Assembly: GCA_038214135.1 (NCBI GenBank)
Contig: JBBQSD010000198.1
Span: 1 to 8,483, forward strand
DNA: 8,483 bases
Direction: 5' to 3'
DNA from: JANLSE01 sp038214135
GTDB lineage: Bacteria > Chloroflexota > Chloroflexia > Chloroflexales > Roseiflexaceae
Shown here: piece by piece, positions 1 through 6,946 of the stretch
Position numbering within the stretch: the first letter of the stretch is position 1
How the letters are laid out: the number at the start of each line of letters is the position of its first letter
Position numbers and translations under genes: made by a program
Notes under the pieces: model-generated
Seen by the model: only the letters and a program-made list of their open reading frames with translations
Databases searched by the model: none
Told to the model about the DNA's origin: nothing

Positions 1-1448
1 AGGCCCTGCTGCACGGTTCCAGTGTTCATAGCTAAGGCAGCAGATTCTGCGCGCCGTCGGAGTATATTCGCATTTGTAGAAAGGCTCTGGAGTGTATTGG
101 GAAGCGGAATACCAATCGTTTGGGTTCTGTGCGTGGCCAGATCAATCACCTGATCGATCTGAGTAATCTGGGCTACAACCAGGGCAAAGTCATCTGCATT
201 ACGGCCAATTTCATAGGTCGCTTGAGCGTTATTCAGAAGACGCAGCCCTTCCCGCTCCGCAGTAACGCAGGCGGTCCAGGCATCCTGCCAGGCGGTATGC
301 CGACGAGTTGCTAATGCTGGCAGCGGATCGCCAAGCACCGCCAGTGCCTGAGCATGGATTCGTAGTGCTTGCTCCCAATCACCAGTTGCCACGAGTTGCG
401 CTGCTTGCTCATCCGCCAGTGCAATGGTGCGCCAATGCTGCTGGCGCTGATCGAGTTCTTCCAGCAGTGCCGTGATCTCATTGCGCAGGGATGCGACATT
501 GTTGGCCTCGCGAGTAAGCTGGGCCAATTGTGTACGCAAGCCCGTATCGTCTCCGCTGGTAGGGATACCACGGCGGGTGAGTTGATCGAATTGATCCCGA
601 ACGCGTGTGATCGCGACCCTGATCTGTTCGGCGCGTTCAAGTAACTGCAGCGCCGCAGTGGCCTTGGGATGCTTCGCGATCAGCGCCAGTGCGCGATTGA
701 TATACCCGCTGGCGATCTCCTCTTGGCCATCGGAAAGCGCCGCTTCTCCCGCATTGGCCAGAGCATCGGCCAGGCTAGCTGTCACTCCCCGCTCACTCGG
801 CCAACGATCATAGGCGCGCTGCCATGCTTCAGTAGCGGCAAACAGATCGCTTGTTTGGCCAGCCCGATGGACATCCTCTTCGAAGGATTGGATCTCTTGC
901 TCGACATAACGCAATCGTTCTTCGGCACGGCGGCGCGTCTCTGGCAACAGAGCATTACAGGCAGCCTTAAACCGCGATGCCGCTTTATCCAGGCTACGCT
1001 GGGCCAGCAAGCGCTCGCCGGTGGTAATCTGCTGTTCTTCATCCCTAATCCGCTTATGCTCACCGGTGATCGTCTGTTGCAACGCCTGTACCACCGCAGC
1101 AATTTCAGGAACATCGCGCAACTGCTTCAGCTGCTGCACCGCCTGATGTACTGCCGCCAATGCTCGTTCATGCTGCCCCTGCGAACGCTCGATCTCTGCT
1201 TGCTCCGCCAAGCCAACAACCAAGGCAGTGTCGGCAATCTGATCGCGAAGGTACTGAATCGGCTGATCCGCTGCGTCTGCTGGAGCAACATCAAGGATCG
1301 ATTGGGCTTGCTGGAGTATTGTGCTGGCCGATGTGAAATCGCCATTCGATGCAGCGACCCTGCCATCATCAAGCCGCTGCCGTGCCTGAGCCAGCATGGC
1401 ATCTTGTGCAGTCTCGGGTTGCGGTGCATTCAGTGGCAATTCATCCAC
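1..1448 (-). CDS. Helical TPR-like repeat protein, C-terminus cut by the window edge
   Basis: One minus-strand frame is open from a TAA at 1463-1461 to the left edge, giving at least 482 complete codons. The product is soluble-looking, with no signal peptide or membrane segment in the visible part, and is rich in Ala, Gln, Leu, Glu and Arg. It contains helix-pair stretches with TPR-like spacing, for example AASNGDFTSASTILQQAQ near residues 30-50 and QGQHERALAAVHQAVQQL near 90-110. No catalytic motif is recognised. Its composition and helical pattern resemble the long region of the kinase-like protein two genes upstream, so it may be a paralogue of that region or a partner in the same assembly (inference). 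The start is uncertain: GTG at 1448 has the tract AAAGAG 8 nt upstream, GTG at 1457 would add three residues, and ATG at 1397 lacks a ribosome site. It follows the stalk gene directly and probably shares its transcript. Confidence 0.85.
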   Translation of the reverse strand, partial: MDELPLNAPQPETAQDAMLAQARQRLDDGRVAASNGDFTSASTILQQAQSILDVAPADAADQPIQYLRDQIADTALVVGLAEQAEIERSQGQHERALAAVHQAVQQLKQLRDVPEIAAVVQALQQTITGEHKRIRDEEQQITTGERLLAQRSLDKAASRFKAACNALLPETRRRAEERLRYVEQEIQSFEEDVHRAGQTSDLFAATEAWQRAYDRWPSERGVTASLADALANAGEAALSDGQEEIASGYINRALALIAKHPKATAALQLLERAEQIRVAITRVRDQFDQLTRRGIPTSGDDTGLRTQLAQLTREANNVASLRNEITALLEELDQRQQHWRTIALADEQAAQLVATGDWEQALRIHAQALAVLGDPLPALATRRHTAWQDAWTACVTAEREGLRLLNNAQATYEIGRNADDFALVVAQITQIDQVIDLATHRTQTIGIPLPNTLQSLSTNANILRRRAESAALAMNTGTVQQG

Positions 1449-1507
1449 GGGTGTCACTCTTTACAATTCAGGCGTCATACGTTCGGCAGGCTGTTCCTGC
1501 GATATGT

Positions 1508-2410
1508 TTATGGTGATGTTGGTACCAAAGTCTTCGTATTCTCGATCGTTGTTGGCACTACTTCGAGAGTAGGTCCAGGAGTGAATACTCCCGGCACTGG
1601 TGTGTTCGTTGGCACTGGTGTGTTCGTTGGCGGCACGAGCGTCGGCGTGTTCGTTGGCGGCACGGGCGTCGGCGTGTTCGTTGGCGGCACGGGCGTATTC
1701 GTCGGAACTGCGGTCGTCGGTGGCACAGGCGTATTCGTCGGCGGCACGGGCGTCGGCGTTCGTGTCGCTGTTGCCGTACTTGTCGACGGCACTGGCGTTG
1801 GCGTATTCGTTGGCACTGCTGGCGTTGGCGTTTGTGTCGCTGTTGGTGTTCCTGCGCCACTTGGAACGCCTGGAGTCGTCACCACCGATGGTACACGGGT
1901 TGGGCTATTTTCCGGCGTCAATGGCACGCTCACTGTCGCAGAACGCAGTGCTGTAGCAGTTTGTTGCGTTGGTTGTGGTGGCGACAACGTTATGGTCACG
2001 CCTGCCGATGGTGTTACCAATGGTGCAGTATTGGTTGGCATCAACGTTGCACTGCTTGAGGGCGTACTCCCTGGAACGCTGCTCGTATTTGTTATGCTGC
2101 TCGGCACCAATCCAGGGCTAGCTGGTATCGTTGGTATAGCTGTGGCAGGTGGTAAAGGTTGCAATAATGGCTTAGCAAATACGCCTATTGCGAGTCCAAG
2201 TAGGAAGACAACCACAACAATAATGAGCACGCGGTAGGTGCGGAGGAGCTGTAGAGGCCAGGGAACAGCGGCCTCTGCTTCAAGTCGGCGTAGTTGTTGA
2301 TCTGCATACTGATGCAGATCAGCCCATCGATCAGCCACACTTTGGGGAATAACCGAAGCGCTTGCATCTAACGTAGCTGTGGGGGCTGGCTCGATCATTG
2401 GCTCGATCAT
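1508..2410 (-). CDS. Single-pass membrane protein with Pro/Thr-rich outer stalk
   Basis: This 300-residue protein has three parts. Residues 1-60 form a soluble N-terminus with a charged helical stretch (about 24-47, ending QQLRRLEAEAA) and basic residues just before the membrane (LLRTYR). Residues 61-79 are one hydrophobic segment (VLIIVVVVFLLGLAIGVFA). Residues 80-300 are low-complexity Pro/Thr/Ser/Val, becoming regular TNTPTPVPP repeats from about 187 to 273. The positive-inside rule puts the N-terminus in the cytoplasm and the stalk outside; there is no cleavable signal peptide. Such repeats are typical of Chloroflexota surface proteins and could be O-glycosylated. No enzymatic or binding domain is visible on the outer side, so it looks like an anchor or stalk whose short inner part could bind the co-transcribed helical proteins (inference). 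The start overlaps the previous stop as ATGA, suggesting translational coupling. A second in-frame ATG at 2398 is possible. Confidence 0.9.
   Translation of the reverse strand: MIEPMIEPAPTATLDASASVIPQSVADRWADLHQYADQQLRRLEAEAAVPWPLQLLRTYRVLIIVVVVFLLGLAIGVFAKPLLQPLPPATAIPTIPASPGLVPSSITNTSSVPGSTPSSSATLMPTNTAPLVTPSAGVTITLSPPQPTQQTATALRSATVSVPLTPENSPTRVPSVVTTPGVPSGAGTPTATQTPTPAVPTNTPTPVPSTSTATATRTPTPVPPTNTPVPPTTAVPTNTPVPPTNTPTPVPPTNTPTLVPPTNTPVPTNTPVPGVFTPGPTLEVVPTTIENTKTLVPTSP
1592..1756 (-). repeat. Tandem repeats coding for the TNTP-type stalk
   Basis: This is the most regular part of the stalk, residues 219-273. Plus-strand bases 1621-1647 and 1648-1674 are 27-nt copies differing at a single base (1638 versus 1665), which changes Pro to Leu. 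A third copy matches from 1675 to 1696 and then diverges. An 18-nt version of the unit (TGTTCGTTGGCACTGGTG, 1603-1620) encodes the shorter TNTPVP repeat. Near-identity at DNA level means copy number is probably unstable and strain-variable. Confidence 0.9.
2387..2410 (-). repeat. Tandem 12-nt duplication carrying two possible start codons
   Basis: The minus strand reads ATGATCGAGCCA twice in a row, giving the protein start MIEPMIEP. The first ATG (2410) overlaps the TGA of the kinase-like gene; the second (2398) lies 12 nt further on. No strong Shine-Dalgarno sequence is visible before the first ATG, so initiation probably depends on the terminating upstream ribosome. The perfect copies suggest recent replication slippage. 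Confidence 0.85.
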
Positions 2411-5400
2411 AGCTGGCTATCCACAGGCGGGCGGCTATCGGCGACCGACGATTTGTGTTGTTGACTCTGAGCTGTCGCATGCTTCACTATCTTCCAGAAT
2501 TGTATTCTTCGCTCAAGGAGTGCCGATCCCTTCGACAACTTGGGGAGCGTCTGTAGTTGTTCGCCATGCTTTTTGATAGCTGCATCGACCAGGCTTGCAA
2601 GGTAATCTGATGTACATTTGGCCAGCAACTCATTGTGAAGCTGCTGAGTTGCCAGATCTAGATTATCTGTATTCAATATCTGGTGAATATCTTCTGCAAG
2701 CCCATCACGCAACTCCTGTTCGAGCGCCTGCTTGTTATAGAACAGGATAGCCCGCAGATTGGCCAGCAGCCAAGGGGTATCTCCACGCTCCAACAATGTC
2801 TCACTCTTATACAGAAGATCGAGCGTCTCTAACACTGGCGCTTGTGCATACTGGGCACGAGCCTGCCAGATCACATTGGCCAATTCGATCAGCCGCTGAG
2901 CTTGGCGATCAAGGGCTACCATTGTTGGACTCTCGACATCTTCTGCTGGAAATAATACTGGCCAAATCACACGTTTAAGTTGGGCCAACTGGTTCCTGAG
3001 TTCCTGCAGTGCATCGATTGTCTCGGCAACGCTGAATGCACTATAGGAGGCGGGCTGGAGATTGGTCACAGGCGTAGTTGCAATACGCGCAAACTGGGTG
3101 GCAATATGCTGCCAAGTGGCGAGTGCGCCATCATCAAAGAGCAATGGTTGTTCCGCAGGTGCAGCATTCGTTGGTAGATCAACAGTAGGAGGGCGAACAG
3201 CAAACAGTGTATTGCGATCACGAATCAGTGCAAGTGCTTGAACAACTTTTGTGATATCAGTACTGCTTGCGATACGAAAAAAGCGTTCACGCACCTGTTG
3301 AGCTGCCGTGCGTAATGCTGCACGTGTGTAATCCAATGCTTGTGCCGCTCGTAGGCTAGCCTCTGAATCTTGCGCTCTTGTCGTCAACTGCCACCAGGCC
3401 AACGTCCAGAACGACTGCTCAAGCTGTTGCCGATCAGGCTCATTCAATACATCAATTCGGCGCAACACATCGCACAGCCGATCACCTGCATTGATCGCCT
3501 GCTGTTTTGCAGCCTGCCCGTGTTGATCAAGGGTCGCCTTGAGCTGTTCTGCTGGCGCAAACCGCCCTAATTGGCGCTCAATCTGGGCAATCTCATCGTG
3601 GTGCGTATACAGGCGAAATATCCACTTCGCCCCTGTATCGCCCGGCAATGCCGCTGTATTCAGTTGTGCGAGGTTGTTCAGACCATCTGCGAATGCTTCG
3701 AGATCGGCTACCGAGACATGTGCATGGAGTTGCGGAAGCTGCGGCAACGACGTTGACGCATTATCAAAGCCAATCGCATCAATCGCTACCTGCTGAATAA
3801 CACGGCCAAACGTCTCTTCGAGCTGACTTCGACGCTCAAGCGCATCAATAAGATGGTTTGCACTGCCCTGTATATCGGTCACCAGGCTTACGAGCGATTT
3901 TGGCACTGAGCGCCAGGTTTTCTGCAATTGCTCCAACGCATCAACAAACCGATCAGCATCAGCCAACTCACAGGCGTGTGTGTATGCATTGCCCAACAGC
4001 GTCGTGAGCGCAATCTTGAGTTGCCCATACCAACGCGGAATGGCCAGATCTAATGCCAGCAACCGAGATTCAGTATTCGTTGCGCTCAACGGTTGCAGAT
4101 TGAAGCCCAGATTTGCAAGAATCTCTGTTCGCTTGGCATCCGAAAACGATTCTAGTGGTTCAGTTTCAATGATCGATAGCTGCTCGTTAACAGCGTTTCC
4201 TGGCAATGCCTGCGCTCGCAGACGGCCAAGTTCATCAGCCGATTTTGTGCGGCTAAACAGGATAATGCCATCATCCAGCAGCTGATAGGCCAAACGGAAA
4301 TCTGGCTCCTGTATACACAGTTGCAGCCATGCCTTTGCAGCATCTTCACGAAGTTGCTGCGCTCGCGGTGTTGGATCACTTCCAAGGTCATTGAGCGCTG
4401 CCTGCAACGCCAGAGCGCGGGTGGCAGTATCGGCCCCAGATTGCTCGCGGGCGCGTGCTACATTTTGCAGCGCATTCGTGATCCCCCGCTGCCCGTTCTG
4501 GGCTTGTTCCAAGCGAGCAGACTCATCGTCGCGCAGGCCATAGCCATCGGAGGCAAGTTCGCGTCGTAAGCCTTCAAGGAGTTCGATCACATCGTCATGA
4601 TTGCGATCATCGACTCCCAGCACCTGAATGCGCACACGCTCAATATGATCAAGCACCTCAGAAAGATGCTGAGGTTCTTTTGCGTCGCGCAGCCGAAAGA
4701 CAAGCTGATCACTATTGGCGGAAAGCGCATCCCGATCCGCTTCAGCGGCCAATGGCTGCATATCCAGGGCAAGCACCCGGGCGAGTCGGTCGTGGGCGTC
4801 AATAAATGTTCGCTGGCGAATCGCCTCCCGCGCCCGGTCGATCAGGGTCTGTGCTTCACTGCGGCGTACAACACCCGTTTGAGCAAGTGTATAGATAATC
4901 TGTGCTGGCCGATAATCTGGCAGACTGATACGTGCCTGCTCGGCGTGGATAAGCCCTTGGTCGTATTGTGCCTGTTGGATCAGGCGGATAATCGCTGGCA
5001 GTTGTGTGAGGCTTGCCTGGATCGCCTGAACCTGATCAATTTGCTCCTGAATTGCCACACTCAGCAAGGACTGTTCAGCAAATCCCATTGCATACTGTTC
5101 TGATCGTGTTGCAGCTGTGTGGGCTTCCAGCAATGATTTCTCAACCAGGCCAAAGGCAACCAAGGGGTTGCGATCCGATTGGGGATCGCCAGTATAGAGA
5201 GTTGGCAGGGTCAGCAATTCGTCAGCGTGCATTCGTTGAATCGCGGATTCGTGCAGATACAGGCTTACATACACATATTCGTCGAGCTGTTGTTTGCGTT
5301 TATCGAAGGCACTCTGGGCGATTTGATAATATTGGCTATAGATCGGCTCATCTACTATCAACCTTTGAAGTGCCTCGCGCAACTGCTCGATCACTGGCGC

Positions 5401-6891
5401 GAGTTCGGCCTGGTGTGTACGCTCGTCCTTGATCCATTGATCGAGCATTGCAATAGATTGTGGACTGCGGCGAGCCTGGCGCTGGAGCACACTATGCTGG
5501 CTAACAAGCTGGCCTACTTCCGCCAATCGTTGCAGCTGATCGAGTGGACTTCCAGCACTCATTGTTGGCAATCTGCTCTGGGCATCACACAGAGCATCAA
5601 TCGCCATCTGCCATTCCTGGCGCTGCATGTCATCGACAGCTCGGTTCACCCGTTGCCACACTGGATTCGTGGAGAGGCTCCCCCCCTGATTCTGATCGCG
5701 CAACCAGATTGCGAACTGTGCCTGCAGGCTGTAGAGCCGGGCCAGTTGGGCGAGTTCGGGGGCAAGTTGGGGATCGCGCAGCTTACTGGTGAATTCCTCG
5801 ACTGCTTTACGGTATAGGCCAGTACGCAGATTGATGATGCCCTGGTCAAGTTGCATTCGATCTGCGCGATCCCGTTCACGCCGTGCCTGTGCCTCAACCT
5901 GCTCGAATCGTTCACGCTCTGCGGGATTAAGCTCTAATCGTAGGGCCAGATCAGCCACTGCCAGCTTACGATCAGCGCGTTCGCCAGCCAACCGTACCCG
6001 CCGCTCCAGATCACCAACCCGCGTGAGTGCCAGCGTTCCCAACCACCACGACAGATCATCGCGCACTTCGCGTGCATGACGGTAGCGCCGCTGGAGGAGC
6101 CGGAGCATAATCTGGCGGCTACCCTCACACGCTCCTTTCCTCTTTCCGCTGCCAACAGCTTGGCCGAACTCAGTTGGAGGTTGGTTATTCAGATCATGAT
6201 GCTCGCCAGTAAAGAAGTAATACAGATGGCCGCCAAGGTACAGCAGATCAGTTGCTTTCTCGGCATCGGTTGTGTTTGGCCCAGCTGTGACATTCCAGTC
6301 AATCAGCTTGATATTGGTTGGTGCATCCCAATCGACTCGGATGCGATCAATCTTTTCGCCGCGTGGTTCAAAATCTTTTAGTGCAAACCCCTGTCCATGT
6401 GCTAATTCAATCACGCGTGCAATAGCTTCTGCAACACTGATCAAGGCACGCTCATCATCGATACTAAGCGCAGGCCCGTCGTCGCTCTTCTTCAGGGAAA
6501 GTCGGCGAAACGCTGGCGGTGCAAGTTCTTGAATCAGAAACACACGCCCATCAGCATCAATACCACTATCGATCAGCGCCACAATCCGACGCTTACTGAT
6601 GGTCTGTTGGGCGTGATTTAGGCGCTCGATTGGCCCATTCAGGTTAGCCCAGCGTGGATCCTCAACTCGATTGAGGATTGTCAGGACATCCATTTCCATA
6701 CGGGCACCCTGCGCCTGGGGTGTATCGGGGCCAACCTGGTCGCGAACGAGCTTGATCACAACCTGTGCCGGTTCCATCGCACCAGTCAGCGTTGCCAGGT
6801 ATACATCACTCACAGCACCACTGCCAATGAATGAGTGTACCTGATAGGCAAGGCCATTCAAGGTTGCGATTTGGTCGGCATGGAGTTTCAT
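2407..6891 (-). CDS. Giant divergent protein-kinase-like protein with long helical-repeat region
   Basis: From the ATG at 6891 the protein is 1,494 residues, cytoplasmic, with no signal peptide or membrane segment seen. Residues about 12-285 follow the Hanks Ser/Thr kinase fold: glycine loop GSGAVSDVYLA (23-33), VVIK lysine (K47), a candidate helix-C Glu (E66), and the helix-F motif ATDLLYLGGHLYYFFTGE with D215. The catalytic loop reads LKDFEPRGE instead of HRDxKPxN: D173 is kept, but the His, the Lys and the Mg-binding Asn are replaced. DFG is DWN (D198), and the activation segment is very short with no APE. It may be a pseudokinase or an atypical kinase. The remaining ~1,200 residues are mostly amphipathic helix, Gln/Ala/Leu/Arg-rich with TPR-like stretches (for example around 410-440 and 720-760), suggesting a scaffold. 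It lies 55 nt after the radical SAM stop, and its TGA overlaps the next ATG. An upstream TTG (6921) would add 10 residues. Function beyond kinase-like is unknown. Confidence 0.88.
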   Translation of the reverse strand: MKLHADQIATLNGLAYQVHSFIGSGAVSDVYLATLTGAMEPAQVVIKLVRDQVGPDTPQAQGARMEMDVLTILNRVEDPRWANLNGPIERLNHAQQTISKRRIVALIDSGIDADGRVFLIQELAPPAFRRLSLKKSDDGPALSIDDERALISVAEAIARVIELAHGQGFALKDFEPRGEKIDRIRVDWDAPTNIKLIDWNVTAGPNTTDAEKATDLLYLGGHLYYFFTGEHHDLNNQPPTEFGQAVGSGKRKGACEGSRQIMLRLLQRRYRHAREVRDDLSWWLGTLALTRVGDLERRVRLAGERADRKLAVADLALRLELNPAERERFEQVEAQARRERDRADRMQLDQGIINLRTGLYRKAVEEFTSKLRDPQLAPELAQLARLYSLQAQFAIWLRDQNQGGSLSTNPVWQRVNRAVDDMQRQEWQMAIDALCDAQSRLPTMSAGSPLDQLQRLAEVGQLVSQHSVLQRQARRSPQSIAMLDQWIKDERTHQAELAPVIEQLREALQRLIVDEPIYSQYYQIAQSAFDKRKQQLDEYVYVSLYLHESAIQRMHADELLTLPTLYTGDPQSDRNPLVAFGLVEKSLLEAHTAATRSEQYAMGFAEQSLLSVAIQEQIDQVQAIQASLTQLPAIIRLIQQAQYDQGLIHAEQARISLPDYRPAQIIYTLAQTGVVRRSEAQTLIDRAREAIRQRTFIDAHDRLARVLALDMQPLAAEADRDALSANSDQLVFRLRDAKEPQHLSEVLDHIERVRIQVLGVDDRNHDDVIELLEGLRRELASDGYGLRDDESARLEQAQNGQRGITNALQNVARAREQSGADTATRALALQAALNDLGSDPTPRAQQLREDAAKAWLQLCIQEPDFRLAYQLLDDGIILFSRTKSADELGRLRAQALPGNAVNEQLSIIETEPLESFSDAKRTEILANLGFNLQPLSATNTESRLLALDLAIPRWYGQLKIALTTLLGNAYTHACELADADRFVDALEQLQKTWRSVPKSLVSLVTDIQGSANHLIDALERRSQLEETFGRVIQQVAIDAIGFDNASTSLPQLPQLHAHVSVADLEAFADGLNNLAQLNTAALPGDTGAKWIFRLYTHHDEIAQIERQLGRFAPAEQLKATLDQHGQAAKQQAINAGDRLCDVLRRIDVLNEPDRQQLEQSFWTLAWWQLTTRAQDSEASLRAAQALDYTRAALRTAAQQVRERFFRIASSTDITKVVQALALIRDRNTLFAVRPPTVDLPTNAAPAEQPLLFDDGALATWQHIATQFARIATTPVTNLQPASYSAFSVAETIDALQELRNQLAQLKRVIWPVLFPAEDVESPTMVALDRQAQRLIELANVIWQARAQYAQAPVLETLDLLYKSETLLERGDTPWLLANLRAILFYNKQALEQELRDGLAEDIHQILNTDNLDLATQQLHNELLAKCTSDYLASLVDAAIKKHGEQLQTLPKLSKGSALLERRIQFWKIVKHATAQSQQHKSSVADSRPPVDSQL

Positions 6892-6899
6892 GAAATCAG

Positions 6900-6905
6900 C
6901 CGCCT
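6900..6905 (-). promoter_or_regulatory. Ribosome binding site favouring the ATG at 6891
   Basis: AGGCGG on the minus strand lies 8 nt before the ATG at 6891 and is one mismatch from AGGAGG. The alternative TTG at 6921 is preceded by TATCTCTTGATCTTGA, which has no recognisable Shine-Dalgarno sequence. The site therefore decides for the shorter kinase-like protein. Confidence 0.5.
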
Positions 6906-6946
6906 GGGTGATCGAAGGCAATCAAGATCAAGAGATAGCAGTGTCG

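Noticed and set aside
1486..1500. Small hairpin (GCAGG, 5-nt loop, CCTGC) between the stalk gene and the downstream helical gene, considered as a terminator
   Set aside because: The stem is only 5 bp and no T-run follows on the minus strand, so it does not look like an intrinsic terminator.
669..2237. A 522-codon open frame on the plus strand opposite the stalk gene and the helical gene
   Set aside because: Its second half is the antisense of the Pro/Thr repeats, giving monotonous GVFVGGTGV sequence, and its first half mirrors a well-supported minus-strand frame. No domain or convincing ribosome site is seen.
4597..5103. Plus-strand frames inside the kinase-like gene (for example 4597-5103 and 5179-5817)
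   Set aside because: They lie fully opposite a long continuous minus-strand gene, show no recognisable domains and have the composition of antisense shadows.
6892..6921. TTG at 6921 as the start of the kinase-like gene
   Set aside because: It lacks a Shine-Dalgarno sequence, while the ATG at 6891 has AGGCGG 8 nt upstream and still leaves the whole kinase domain. It remains possible.
6892..6946. Gap between the radical SAM gene and the kinase-like gene examined for a precursor-peptide gene or promoter
   Set aside because: At 55 nt it is too short for a typical precursor gene, and no clear -35/-10 pair was seen.
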